Assembly (NCBI GenBank): GCA_944321435.1
Contig: CALULH010000004.1
Coordinates: 62,001-126,000 of the forward strand
Source: an uncultured Coriobacteriaceae bacterium
Lineage (GTDB): Bacteria; Actinomycetota; Coriobacteriia; Coriobacteriales; Coriobacteriaceae
Length of the DNA stretch: 64,000 bases
Reading direction: 5' to 3'
A program made the position numbers and the translations under genes. Positions 52,763 through 60,909 of this stretch are shown here, one piece after another. Every line of letters starts with the position of its first letter. Position 1 is the stretch's first letter. Below the pieces are notes generated by a model. That model did no database searches. It was not told where the DNA came from and saw nothing but the letters and a program-made list of their open reading frames with translations.

Positions 52763-55255
52763 ATGGAATTCTACGCAACCTGTCCCGCCGGTTTTGAGCG
52801 CGCGCTGGCCGGTGAGCTTACCGCGCTCAAGCTGCCGCGCGTGCGCCGGCTCAAGGGCCGCGTGTCCTTCGAGGGCGATCAAGCGGACGCTTACCGCGCC
52901 TGCCTATGGAGCCGGCTGGCAAGCCGCGTGTTCGCCGTGCTGGGTCGTGCCGAGGCCGCAACGGCCGATACCCTGTACGCCGCCGCGCTGAGCCTGCCGT
53001 GGGAGGACATCATCGCTCCCGGTGCCACCATAGCCGTTGCTGCGCGGGGCACCACGCCCGACCTGCGCAACACCCATTTCACGGCCCTGCGCGTCAAGGA
53101 CGCCGTGTGCGACCGCCTGCAGCAGCGTCGCGGCGAGCGGCCCAACGTGGATCCGAGCCACGCCGACGCGCGCCTCTCTGTGTCGCTTTCCGGTGGTAAG
53201 ACGGCTCGCGCCACGTTCAGCCTGGACCTTTCCGGCGAGCCGCTGTTCAAACGCCTCCCGCGCGAGGCAACGCGCCCTGGCGCCGCGCCCGTTCTGCGCC
53301 CCGACTACGCTGCGCTCATCTTGGATGCCGCCGGCTGGTACCGTGCGTGCCGCGCGCCGGAGCCGGTGCTGGTGGACCTGTCCTGCGCGGGTGGCGGCGT
53401 TGCGCTGGAGGCCGCGGCCATGGCGCTGGACCGCGCGCCGGGCGCCACGCGCGTGCGCTGGGGCTTCGAGGGTTGGGCCGCCCATGACGCCGACACCTGG
53501 TACAACCTGCTGGCCGAGGCCGATGACCGCGCCGAGCGCGCAGCGGACAAGGGTGTGCGCATCATAGCCGCGGATATGGATCCGGCTGCGGCGCGCTTTG
53601 CGCAGAAGGTGGCCAACGCGGCCGGCGTGGGCCGCTGCCTTACGGTGGTTGAGCCCGGTGCCGCGTCCGTGCTCGATGCTCTGGAGACTTCGGCGCCGCG
53701 CCGGAACGACAGCGCCTCTCCGACCGTCCGTCGCGGCCTTGTGGTGCTGGATCTGCGCCATGTGGCGCCGGCGCGCCTGCCGCTTTTGCTCTCTACGGCG
53801 GCAGCCGTGCACCGCGCACCCGCCTGCGCCGGTTTTCCGCTGGCGGCCCTTGCCTATGACGAGATGCTCTCGCGCGCCCTGGGCGCCGATCCGACGGGCG
53901 CCGTGGCGGTAAAGCCGCAGCAGGAGGAGGCCGTGCTCTACACCTACCCCTCCTTTGCCGATCAGCAGGCGGCCGAAAACCGCGCTGCCGCGGGCGCATC
54001 TGTCGCGGACGGCGGCTCTGCGGGCGCAGATGACGCCCCGGCCTCAACAGCTGCGGCGAACGCGGCCGGTGCCCAGGACTCCGGTCTTTCCGGTGCCCGC
54101 AGCGGGTCGGCCAGCGGCCGGCGCGGATCAGGCGCCAGCGCTTCTCGCCCGTCTCAGCAGGTTGTTCTCGACCTGGGCGATAAGGGCAAGGTTGCCGTGT
54201 TGGTGGCTCAGTCCGACCAGTTTGCGGCGCGTCTCAAGAAGGTGTACCGGCAGCGGCGTAAGTGGGCGCGGCGCACGGGGGTCACCTGCTACCGTGTGTA
54301 CGACGCCGACCTGCCCGATTACGCCTGCGCCATCGACCTGTACGAGGGCTCGGCCTCGACGCCGGGCCGCTGGTTGGTCATTGCCGAGTACCAGGCTCCC
54401 AAGACCGTGGACGCCGCCCTTGCCGAGGCGCGTTTGCTGGACGTGGTTGCCCTTGCGCCGGCGGTGCTGGAGGTCCCTGTGGACCATGTTGCCGTTAAGG
54501 CGCGCCGCCGTACTAAGGGCGGCTCGCAGTACGCGGGCGCTGGCGGCCTGGGCGTGCGGCACAGCGGTACGGCGGGGGCGGGCAAGCCTGTCTTGGTGGA
54601 GGAGGGCGGCCTTACGTTTGAGGTCAACTTCGACGAGCATCTGGACACGGGCCTCTTCTTGGATCATCGCATCACGCGCGACCTGGTGCGTCGCGACGCT
54701 TACGATGCCCGCCACTTCCTCAACCTCTTCGCCTACACCGGAACGGCGACGTGCTATGCGGCTGACGGCGGCGCGCAGCAGACCACCACGGTCGACCTGT
54801 CCAACACCTACCTGGCGTGGGCCCAGCGCAACATGGAGCGCAACGGCTTTACCGGTCCGGAGCACGAGTTCATCCGCGCCGACGTTATCAGCTGGATCAA
54901 CGAGCAGCGCCATGGCCGCAATCGCTGGAACCTGATCTTCTGCGATCCGCCGACCTTCTCCAATTCCTCCGGGATGGGCAACCGGAGTTTCGACGTGCAG
55001 CGCGATCACGTTGACCTGCTCATAGGCGTTTCGCGCCTGCTTACGGTGGACGGTCAGGCCATCTTCTCGTGCAACCTGCGCACCTTCAAGCCCGATCTTG
55101 AGGCGCTGGCGCGCGCCGGCGTGGTGCTGACCGATATATCGGCCCAGACCATCCCTGAGGATTTCAGTCGCAATCCGCGCATCCACTGCTGCTACCGCCT
55201 GCGGCGCACGACGCCCGCGGTTGCCCAGGGCTACCTGAAGGAGCGGGCCCGCTAG
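52763..55255 (+). CDS. rlmL: RlmKL-type 23S rRNA methyltransferase with degenerate N-terminal half
   Basis: An 830-residue homolog of E. coli RlmKL. THUMP domain (about 40-150), then an N-terminal methyltransferase whose SAM motif reads DLSCAGGG (E. coli DPMCGSGT, about residue 204) and whose catalytic NPPY motif is missing, with LDLRHVAP in its place (about 327). An Ala/Ser-rich insertion fills 400-470. The C-terminal RlmK half is intact: LFAYTGTAT and DPPTFSNS (about 727). So it should make m7G2069, whereas m2G2445 activity is doubtful. GAGGAG sets ATG 52763. Confidence 0.9.
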   Translation: MEFYATCPAGFERALAGELTALKLPRVRRLKGRVSFEGDQADAYRACLWSRLASRVFAVLGRAEAATADTLYAAALSLPWEDIIAPGATIAVAARGTTPDLRNTHFTALRVKDAVCDRLQQRRGERPNVDPSHADARLSVSLSGGKTARATFSLDLSGEPLFKRLPREATRPGAAPVLRPDYAALILDAAGWYRACRAPEPVLVDLSCAGGGVALEAAAMALDRAPGATRVRWGFEGWAAHDADTWYNLLAEADDRAERAADKGVRIIAADMDPAAARFAQKVANAAGVGRCLTVVEPGAASVLDALETSAPRRNDSASPTVRRGLVVLDLRHVAPARLPLLLSTAAAVHRAPACAGFPLAALAYDEMLSRALGADPTGAVAVKPQQEEAVLYTYPSFADQQAAENRAAAGASVADGGSAGADDAPASTAAANAAGAQDSGLSGARSGSASGRRGSGASASRPSQQVVLDLGDKGKVAVLVAQSDQFAARLKKVYRQRRKWARRTGVTCYRVYDADLPDYACAIDLYEGSASTPGRWLVIAEYQAPKTVDAALAEARLLDVVALAPAVLEVPVDHVAVKARRRTKGGSQYAGAGGLGVRHSGTAGAGKPVLVEEGGLTFEVNFDEHLDTGLFLDHRITRDLVRRDAYDARHFLNLFAYTGTATCYAADGGAQQTTTVDLSNTYLAWAQRNMERNGFTGPEHEFIRADVISWINEQRHGRNRWNLIFCDPPTFSNSSGMGNRSFDVQRDHVDLLIGVSRLLTVDGQAIFSCNLRTFKPDLEALARAGVVLTDISAQTIPEDFSRNPRIHCCYRLRRTTPAVAQGYLKERAR

Positions 55256-55275
55256 CGGCCCCTCCCGCAACGTTG

Positions 55276-55325
55276 GCGACGGAGCGCTGCCGATGGCGGC
55301 AGCGCTCCGTCGTTCGCCTTTCTCG
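55276..55325 (+). terminator. Terminator after rlmKL
   Basis: A 15-bp perfect stem (55278-55292 with 55297-55311), extended by a C-G and a wobble pair, has a 4-base loop and is followed by the pyrimidine stretch TTCGCCTTTCTC. Confidence 0.85.
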
Positions 55326-55385
55326 GCCGATCTCCGAGCTTTAACCTTATCTTGAAGCTTTTGCAATCCGCGCTGGTAGCACGTA

Positions 55386-55568
55386 TTGCTATCTAGCTGG
55401 ACATGTGACTATAATGGCCCGTTGTACGTTGGGATGGTCTCCCGCATGGCGCGTTTATGCAGATCGTGACGCTGTCTATGCAGCTGTGCGACACGTGCGG
55501 CGCGTCCGCTGCGGAAGGCCGTTGCGGCGCCGTGCACGTTTGCGGCACCCTGACAGAGACAGGATCCT
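55386..55568 (+). promoter_or_regulatory. kup promoter and 150-base leader
   Basis: -35 TTGCTA (55386-55391) and -10 TATAAT (55410-55415), 18 bases apart. The leader to 55568 has a GC-rich imperfect stem near 55492-55543. I looked for the cyclic-di-AMP (ydaO) riboswitch core often found before potassium genes and did not find it. Confidence 0.6.
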
Positions 55569-57605
55569 ATGAGTACGGGAGCATCTTCACGCAAGGCGGC
55601 TTCGGTGGCGCACTCACCAAAAGCGAACGCCATTCCTATCAGCATCGCGGGCATGCTCGTGACCTTGGGCGTTGTGTACGGCGACATCGGAACGTCGCCC
55701 ATGTACGTCACCAAGGCGCTGCTGTCCGGCCAGGGCGGCATCATGAGCGTCAACGAGGAGTTCATCCTGGGCGCGCTCTCGCTCGTCATCTGGACGGTCA
55801 CGTTGCTGACCACGGTCAAGTACGTGCTCGTCTCGCTTAAGGCAGACAACCACGGCGAAGGCGGCATCTTCGCGCTGTACAGCCTGGTGCGCCGCTATGG
55901 CAAGTGGCTTATCATCCCGGCCATGCTGGGCGGTTCCGCGCTTTTGGCCGACGGCATCCTGACACCCGCGGTCACCATCACCACGGCGGTCGAGGGCCTG
56001 CGCACCATTCCGGGAGCGCAGGAGGCGTTGGGCCTCAACCAGACCAACGTCGTCATCATCACGCTGATCATCGTGTGCATCCTCTTCGCCGTGCAGCGCG
56101 CGGGCACCAGCAAGATTGGCCGGGCGTTCGGTCCGGTCATGACGTTCTGGTTCCTCTTCCTGGGCGGTGCCGGGCTGTACTACGTGCTCGGCAACCTCAG
56201 CATCCTGCGCGCCATCAACCCGCTCTACGGCATCCAGTTCCTCTTCAGCCCGCACAACCATGCCGGCATCATGATCCTGGGCAGCTGCTTTCTTGCCACC
56301 ACGGGTGCCGAGGCGCTGTACTCCGACATGGGTCACGTGGGCAAGGGCAACATTTACGCCACCTGGCCGTTCGTCAAGGTGTGCCTCATTCTGAGCTACC
56401 TGGGTCAGGGCGCATGGCTGCTGTCCAACGCCGGCAACCCCGAGCTGGTGGCGGTCTCCGACCTCAACCCGTTCTTCCAGATGCTCGGCCCCTCCATCCG
56501 CCCGTTTGCGGTGGTGCTTTCCACGGCGGCCGCCATCATCGCCTCGCAGGCGCTCATCACCGGTGCCTTCAGCCTGGTTTCCGAGGCCAGCCGTCTTGAC
56601 CTGATGCCGCACATGCAGGTGTTCTATCCGGCTGAGACCAAGGGCCAGCTCTACATCCCCATGGTCAACAACGTGCTGTGGGCTGGCTGCGCCGTGGTTA
56701 TCTTGCTGTTCCAAACCTCCGCCCACATGGAGGCGGCCTACGGCCTCGCCATCACCATCACCATGCTGTGCACCACGGTGCTGCTCTTCACCTACCTGCG
56801 CAAGATCAAGGACCTCAAGCTCCTGCCGTGGGTCTTCCTGGCCTTCTTCGTGGTTCTCGAGGGCTTCTTCTTCGGCAGCTCGCTCACCAAGTTCTTCCAC
56901 GGCGGCTACTTCACCGTGCTCATGGCTCTGGCGATCATGGCCATCATGGTGGCGTGGTACTTCGGCACCAACGTCGAGCGTCGCCAGGCCACGCTGCTGC
57001 CGGTTAAGAAGTACGTCCACATGCTGGACCAGCTGCGTCACGACGACACGGTCGACCGCCTGGCCGACAACCTGGTTTACCTGGTGGGCACGGGCGATCG
57101 CGAGCACCTGGACCGCGACGTGCTCTACTCCATCCTCGACCGTCATCCCAAGCGCGCCCAGGCGTACTGGTTCGTGTGCGTCGAGGTTACCGACGACCCC
57201 TACACCTGCGCGTACGCCGTCGAGAATTTTGGCAGTGACTTCATCTTCAAGGTGCATCTGTACTTAGGCTACAAGGTGCCGCAGCGCGTGAACGCCTACC
57301 TGCGCCAGATCGTGGGCGAGCTCAGCCGTTCCGGCGAGTTGCCGCCTCAGCCGCGCCAGTACTCGGTTTACGAGGATCCGGGCACCATCGGCTCCTTCCG
57401 GTTCTGCATGCTGCGCAAGACCCTCTCGCCCGAGTCCGACGTGACGCCCATCGACCGCTTTGCCATCTCGCTCAAATACGCCATCCGCAGCGTGGCCGGC
57501 TCCCCGGTGCGCTGGTATGGCCTGGAGAGCTCCAACGTGCTTATCGAGTACGTACCGCTCTTCACCAAGTTCCGCAGCGCGGAGCATCTGGTCCGCATCC
57601 GCTAA
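55569..57605 (+). CDS. kup: KUP-type potassium uptake protein
   Basis: A 678-residue KUP/HAK/KT potassium-proton symporter. The signature GVVYGDIGTSPMYV lies in the first helix (about 35-48); twelve helices run to about 460, followed by a cytoplasmic C-terminal domain. LKADNHGEGGIFALY and the ATTGAEALYSDMGH loop are conserved. Length is slightly above E. coli Kup. The start lies a few bases after GACAGAGACAGG, a poor ribosome site. Confidence 0.94.
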   Translation: MSTGASSRKAASVAHSPKANAIPISIAGMLVTLGVVYGDIGTSPMYVTKALLSGQGGIMSVNEEFILGALSLVIWTVTLLTTVKYVLVSLKADNHGEGGIFALYSLVRRYGKWLIIPAMLGGSALLADGILTPAVTITTAVEGLRTIPGAQEALGLNQTNVVIITLIIVCILFAVQRAGTSKIGRAFGPVMTFWFLFLGGAGLYYVLGNLSILRAINPLYGIQFLFSPHNHAGIMILGSCFLATTGAEALYSDMGHVGKGNIYATWPFVKVCLILSYLGQGAWLLSNAGNPELVAVSDLNPFFQMLGPSIRPFAVVLSTAAAIIASQALITGAFSLVSEASRLDLMPHMQVFYPAETKGQLYIPMVNNVLWAGCAVVILLFQTSAHMEAAYGLAITITMLCTTVLLFTYLRKIKDLKLLPWVFLAFFVVLEGFFFGSSLTKFFHGGYFTVLMALAIMAIMVAWYFGTNVERRQATLLPVKKYVHMLDQLRHDDTVDRLADNLVYLVGTGDREHLDRDVLYSILDRHPKRAQAYWFVCVEVTDDPYTCAYAVENFGSDFIFKVHLYLGYKVPQRVNAYLRQIVGELSRSGELPPQPRQYSVYEDPGTIGSFRFCMLRKTLSPESDVTPIDRFAISLKYAIRSVAGSPVRWYGLESSNVLIEYVPLFTKFRSAEHLVRIR

Positions 57606-57626
57606 CTGGGCCGACGCTGCGCGGGG

Positions 57627-57715
57627 CTGTGGGGCCCGACCTTGCGGTTCAAGCCGACGCGCACCACCGCTAGGTGCGTGCGCTCCGTCTTTCACCGCAA
57701 TCTCGGGCCCCACAG
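57627..57715. repeat. Long interrupted hairpin after kup
   Basis: The arm 57627-57648 (CTGTGGGGCCCGA, then TTGCGGT after two unpaired bases) is matched by 57694-57715. The 45-base interior holds another stem, GCGCAC/GTGCGC. No T run follows. Confidence 0.85.
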
Positions 57716-57802
57716 TTCCGCTCGCTGACTGGCAGCTCCGTCCCGGACGTTTGGCTTTTTGGGTTGACGCTGCGACCCTCGCTGACCGGTAGCGACACCC
57801 TA

Positions 57803-57884
57803 CACAAGAAAAAGCATCGCACCGCTTACACGGGGGAGCCCTTTTCGGCCATCTCATGCAAGCGGTGCGATGCTTTTTCTTGTG
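57803..57884. terminator. 25-bp perfect hairpin, bidirectional terminator
   Basis: The arms 57803-57827 and 57860-57884 match at all 25 positions around a 32-base loop. The stem includes GAAAAAGC on the left and GCTTTTTC on the right, so T-rich tails exist on both strands, fitting a shared terminator between convergent kup and dapH. Confidence 0.85.
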
Positions 57885-57945
57885 CGCGAAGGCAGCGCTG
57901 CGCCGGCCACTCTAGGTACGCATTGGGCGCCATTGTTGCCATTGT

Positions 57946-58005
57946 TGCCATTGGGGACGGGTACGAATGGCGAATAGTCGCCATTCGTACCCGTCCCCAA
58001 TGGCA
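57946..58005. repeat. 28-bp perfect hairpin with 4-base loop
   Basis: The arms 57946-57973 and 57978-58005 are perfect with loop ATAG. Just before it, GCCATTGTT is repeated twice in tandem (57929-57946). No T run follows. Together with the two hairpins before it, this fills the 457-base kup-dapH gap. Confidence 0.9.
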
Positions 58006-58062
58006 CAGCTAACGCTGCGGCGGGCGAGAAGGACGGCCCGCGTCGATGCCCGGCGCCGCTCC

Positions 58063-58791
58063 CTACAGCTGGCGCAGGCCCTCCACCAGGCCGGTCTTGC
58101 TGTCGGTTTGGGCGTCGCGCTGCTTGATCACGCGCGCGGGCACGCCGGCCACCACAGCACCGGCCGGCACATCCTCAACCACCACTGCGCCGGCAGCGAT
58201 GACGGCGTTCTCGCCCACGTGCACGCCCTCCAGCACCACGGCGTTGGCGCCGATCATGACGTTGTCCTCAATGATGACGGGCGTGGCGCTCGCGGGCTCC
58301 ACCACGCCGGCCAGCACGGTGCCGGCGCCCACGTGGCAGTTTTTGCCCACGGTGGCGCGCCCACCCAGTACGGCGTTCATATCGATCATGGTGCCCGCGC
58401 CGATGACCGCGCCGATGTTGATGACCGCGCCCATCATGATGACCGCGTTGTCGCCGATCTCCACCTTGTCGCGGATGATGGCGCCCGGCTCAATGCGCGC
58501 GTTGACGCCTTTGAGGTCCAGCATCGGCACCGCGGAGTTGCGGCAGTTGTTCTCGACTTCGTAGTACTTGATCAGGTCGTTGTTGGCCTCAAGCACCGGC
58601 GCCAGATCGGCCCAATCGCCATAGACCGTGCGTCCCTTGCGCCCGCCGTACACATGCACCGGGTCCTTGGCGCCCGAGCCGTCGCCTGCGGCCCAGTTGA
58701 TCTTGGCGCCCTCCTTCTCATGCACGATGAGCTTAACCGGCGTCTTCTTGGGCGCCTGGGCGATAAAGTCGATAATCTCCTGAGCGTTCAT
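58063..58791 (-). CDS. dapH: Tetrahydrodipicolinate N-acetyltransferase
   Basis: A 242-residue left-handed beta-helix acyltransferase that acetylates tetrahydrodipicolinate in the acetyl branch of lysine/DAP synthesis. The DapH N-terminal domain (1-75) precedes the hexapeptide repeats ([32 protein letters not shown]). The sequence is close to Bacillus DapH, including [12 protein letters not shown] and the ending LRQL. ATG 58791 is preceded by AAAGGA. Last gene of the lysA-dapA-dapB-dapH run; a 343-base repeat-bearing gap separates it from dapB. Confidence 0.95.
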   Translation of the reverse strand: MNAQEIIDFIAQAPKKTPVKLIVHEKEGAKINWAAGDGSGAKDPVHVYGGRKGRTVYGDWADLAPVLEANNDLIKYYEVENNCRNSAVPMLDLKGVNARIEPGAIIRDKVEIGDNAVIMMGAVINIGAVIGAGTMIDMNAVLGGRATVGKNCHVGAGTVLAGVVEPASATPVIIEDNVMIGANAVVLEGVHVGENAVIAAGAVVVEDVPAGAVVAGVPARVIKQRDAQTDSKTGLVEGLRQL

Positions 58792-58928
58792 AACGTTCCT
58801 TTCTCCTTCTGTCTGCAAAGTCGGCCTGACAGAAAAGTGTATCCGCAACAGGCGGGCGAGAGGTGCAGGTTCGGTAAACAGACGAGCGAGACACCCATTC
58901 TCCGCGCACGCCAAGCGAGAACCCAGTG

Positions 58929-59120
58929 CGGGGGCGGGGCGGGTATATCGTCCTGCGCGCAGTTCTGCAGGCAAAGGAAGCGCCGTTCCCGGCGCTTCCG
59001 TCTTGCCGAAGCTGTTTGAGCACGGGATGATATACCCGCCCCACCCCCGGTAGCGCTCCGGCGCTTTCGTCGCGAAGAGGACTGCTTGAGCACGGGATGA
59101 TATGCCCGCCCCGACCCCCG
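58929..59120. repeat. Direct and inverted repeats between dapB and dapH
   Basis: A unit of about 34 bases beginning TTGAGCACGGGATGATAT occurs at 59016-59049 and 59086-59120, with a truncated piece at 59124. Its inverse lies at 58929-58953. Between them GGAAGCGCC/GGCGCTTCC forms a perfect inner stem. The whole can fold into one long hairpin. It lies inside the lys operon, so it could lower dapH expression. Confidence 0.85.
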
Positions 59121-59134
59121 TACGAGCACGGGTC

Positions 59135-59872
59135 CTAGCCGAACATGAGCTCGTCGAAGCTGTAGAACCCCGCCGGTTTCTCCACGATCTTCTGTGCGGC
59201 CGCGATGGCGCCCGTCACGAAGATCTGACGGCTGCTGGCGCGGTGCGTGAGCGTGACCTCCTCGTCCGTTCCAAAGAACGACACCGTGTGCACGCCGGTT
59301 ACCGTGCCACCGCGCAGCGAGTGCATACCCACCTCGTTGGCGCTTCTCGCGCCCACCATGCCGTGCCGCCCGTAGACCGGCTCCAGCCCACCGTCGTGCG
59401 CGTCGTTCACCGCGTCAAAGAGCAGCGCCGCCGTGCCGCTGGGAGCGTCCACCTTCTGGTTGTGGTGCGTCTCGGTGATCTCGATGTCAAAGTCGGGCAG
59501 CTCGCGCGTAGCCTGCGCGGCCAGGTGCCTGAGCGCCGCCACGCCTAGCGAGTAGTTGCCGCTTTGGATCACCGGCGCCACCTGGCCCAAGCTCCGCAGC
59601 TCGTCCATCTGCTCGGGCGTGTAGCCGGTGGTGCCGCATACCAGGGCGCAGCCGCAGCGCCGCACGTAGGCGGCTACGGCATCCAGCGTGCTGGCGTTGG
59701 AGAAGTCGATCATCACATCCGCCGCGGGCGCCGCCTCGAGCTCGCCCAGCTCAAAGCCCACCTGGGCCACCACCTCAAAGACGGGCGCGCCGTCAGCGTC
59801 GCGCGCGGCCTCGGCGGCCGAGCGGATCAGCGAGCCCATGCGGCCCGTTCCCATAATCGCAACCTTAATCAA
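59135..59872 (-). CDS. dapB: 4-hydroxy-tetrahydrodipicolinate reductase
   Basis: A 245-residue NAD(P)H-dependent reductase, second dedicated step of the lysine/DAP pathway. The nucleotide loop GTGRMG is at 8-13; the catalytic His-His pair and Lys lie in [15 protein letters not shown] (His136, His137, Lys140). Length is typical. Its start overlaps the end of dapA by eight bases. Confidence 0.96.
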   Translation of the reverse strand: MIKVAIMGTGRMGSLIRSAAEAARDADGAPVFEVVAQVGFELGELEAAPAADVMIDFSNASTLDAVAAYVRRCGCALVCGTTGYTPEQMDELRSLGQVAPVIQSGNYSLGVAALRHLAAQATRELPDFDIEITETHHNQKVDAPSGTAALLFDAVNDAHDGGLEPVYGRHGMVGARSANEVGMHSLRGGTVTGVHTVSFFGTDEEVTLTHRASSRQIFVTGAIAAAQKIVEKPAGFYSFDELMFG

Positions 59873-60755
59873 GAAGACCAGCTCCCTTCATAGCGTCAAC
59901 CAGCTGCGCGCGCGTGCCGTCGGCCATGGGGTAGAGCGGCAGGCGGTAGTTGGCCGCTATGAGCCCCATCTGCGCCAGCGCCTCCTTCACGGGGATGGGG
60001 TTCACCTCGGAGAAGAGCGCGTGCACCAGCGGCAGCCCCGCAATCTGGATCTCGCGGGCGCGCGCCACGTCGCCGGCCAGCCATGCGTGCGTCATCTCGG
60101 CCACGAGCGCCGGCTGCACGTTGGCCCACACGCTGATCACTCCGCTGGCGCCCAGGCTCATGAGCGGCACCACCATGTCGTCGTTGCCCGAGAACATCTT
60201 GAAGTCCGGGCCCAACGTGTGCGCAATGTCCGCTGCGTACCCGATGTTGCCCGAGGCCTCCTTGATGGCCATGATGTTGGGGTGCGCGGCGAGCCGCTCC
60301 ACGTTGCGCACGCTGATGGAGCAGCCCGTGCGCCCGGGGATGTTGTAGAGGATGCAGGGGATCTCCACGGCGTCGGCCACGGTGGCCAGGTGCCGGTAGA
60401 TGCCCTCCTCGTTGCTCTTGTTGTAGTAGGGCGTGATGATCAGCAGCGCGTCCGCTCCGAGCTTCTGGTAGCTCAGGCTCTTGGCCAGCTGCGTGGCGGT
60501 GCTGTTGGAGCCCGACCCGGCAATGACCGGCACGCGTCCGGCCACGCGCTCAACCACGAAGGCGCAGACGGCGTCGTCCTCCTCGTCGGTCATGGTGGAG
60601 CTCTCGCCGGTGGTGCCCAGCGTCAGGATGCCGTCCGTGCCGTTTGCAATCTGAAAGTCCACGAGCCGTCCGAGCTCGTCGAAGTTCACGCTGCCGTCCT
60701 CGTTGAACGGCGTTACCAGCGCAACGATGGATCCTTCCAGCTTTCGTGCGTCCAT
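59865..60755 (-). CDS. dapA: 4-hydroxy-tetrahydrodipicolinate synthase
   Basis: A 296-residue TIM-barrel aldolase that condenses pyruvate with aspartate semialdehyde. Schiff-base Lys165 in MAIKEASGN, Tyr137 in ILYNIPGRTG and the GTTGES loop (47-52) are in place. The feedback-inhibition site cannot be judged by eye. It lies 154 bases after lysA and is translationally close to dapB. Confidence 0.96.
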   Translation of the reverse strand: MDARKLEGSIVALVTPFNEDGSVNFDELGRLVDFQIANGTDGILTLGTTGESSTMTDEEDDAVCAFVVERVAGRVPVIAGSGSNSTATQLAKSLSYQKLGADALLIITPYYNKSNEEGIYRHLATVADAVEIPCILYNIPGRTGCSISVRNVERLAAHPNIMAIKEASGNIGYAADIAHTLGPDFKMFSGNDDMVVPLMSLGASGVISVWANVQPALVAEMTHAWLAGDVARAREIQIAGLPLVHALFSEVNPIPVKEALAQMGLIAANYRLPLYPMADGTRAQLVDAMKGAGLLD

Positions 60756-60909
60756 GTCCTCACCTTTCTCTTGCGCGGTCGCGCCCAGCGCGGCTGCCGT
60801 ACTTCCTGGTAATGGGGCGGGTTGCGCCCTCGTTTCGGGGGGCGATAAGAGCCTCTGCTACGGGCGCCGCCAGGCCCCGCGGTCCCCAGCGTCGCCTGCG
60901 CCTCCGTGC

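Noticed and set aside
55416-55568. Cyclic-di-AMP (ydaO) riboswitch before kup
   Set aside because: The conserved aptamer core is not present in the leader.
55457-55570. Small leader peptide before kup
   Set aside because: An ATG-started frame exists but has no ribosome site and runs on into kup in another frame.
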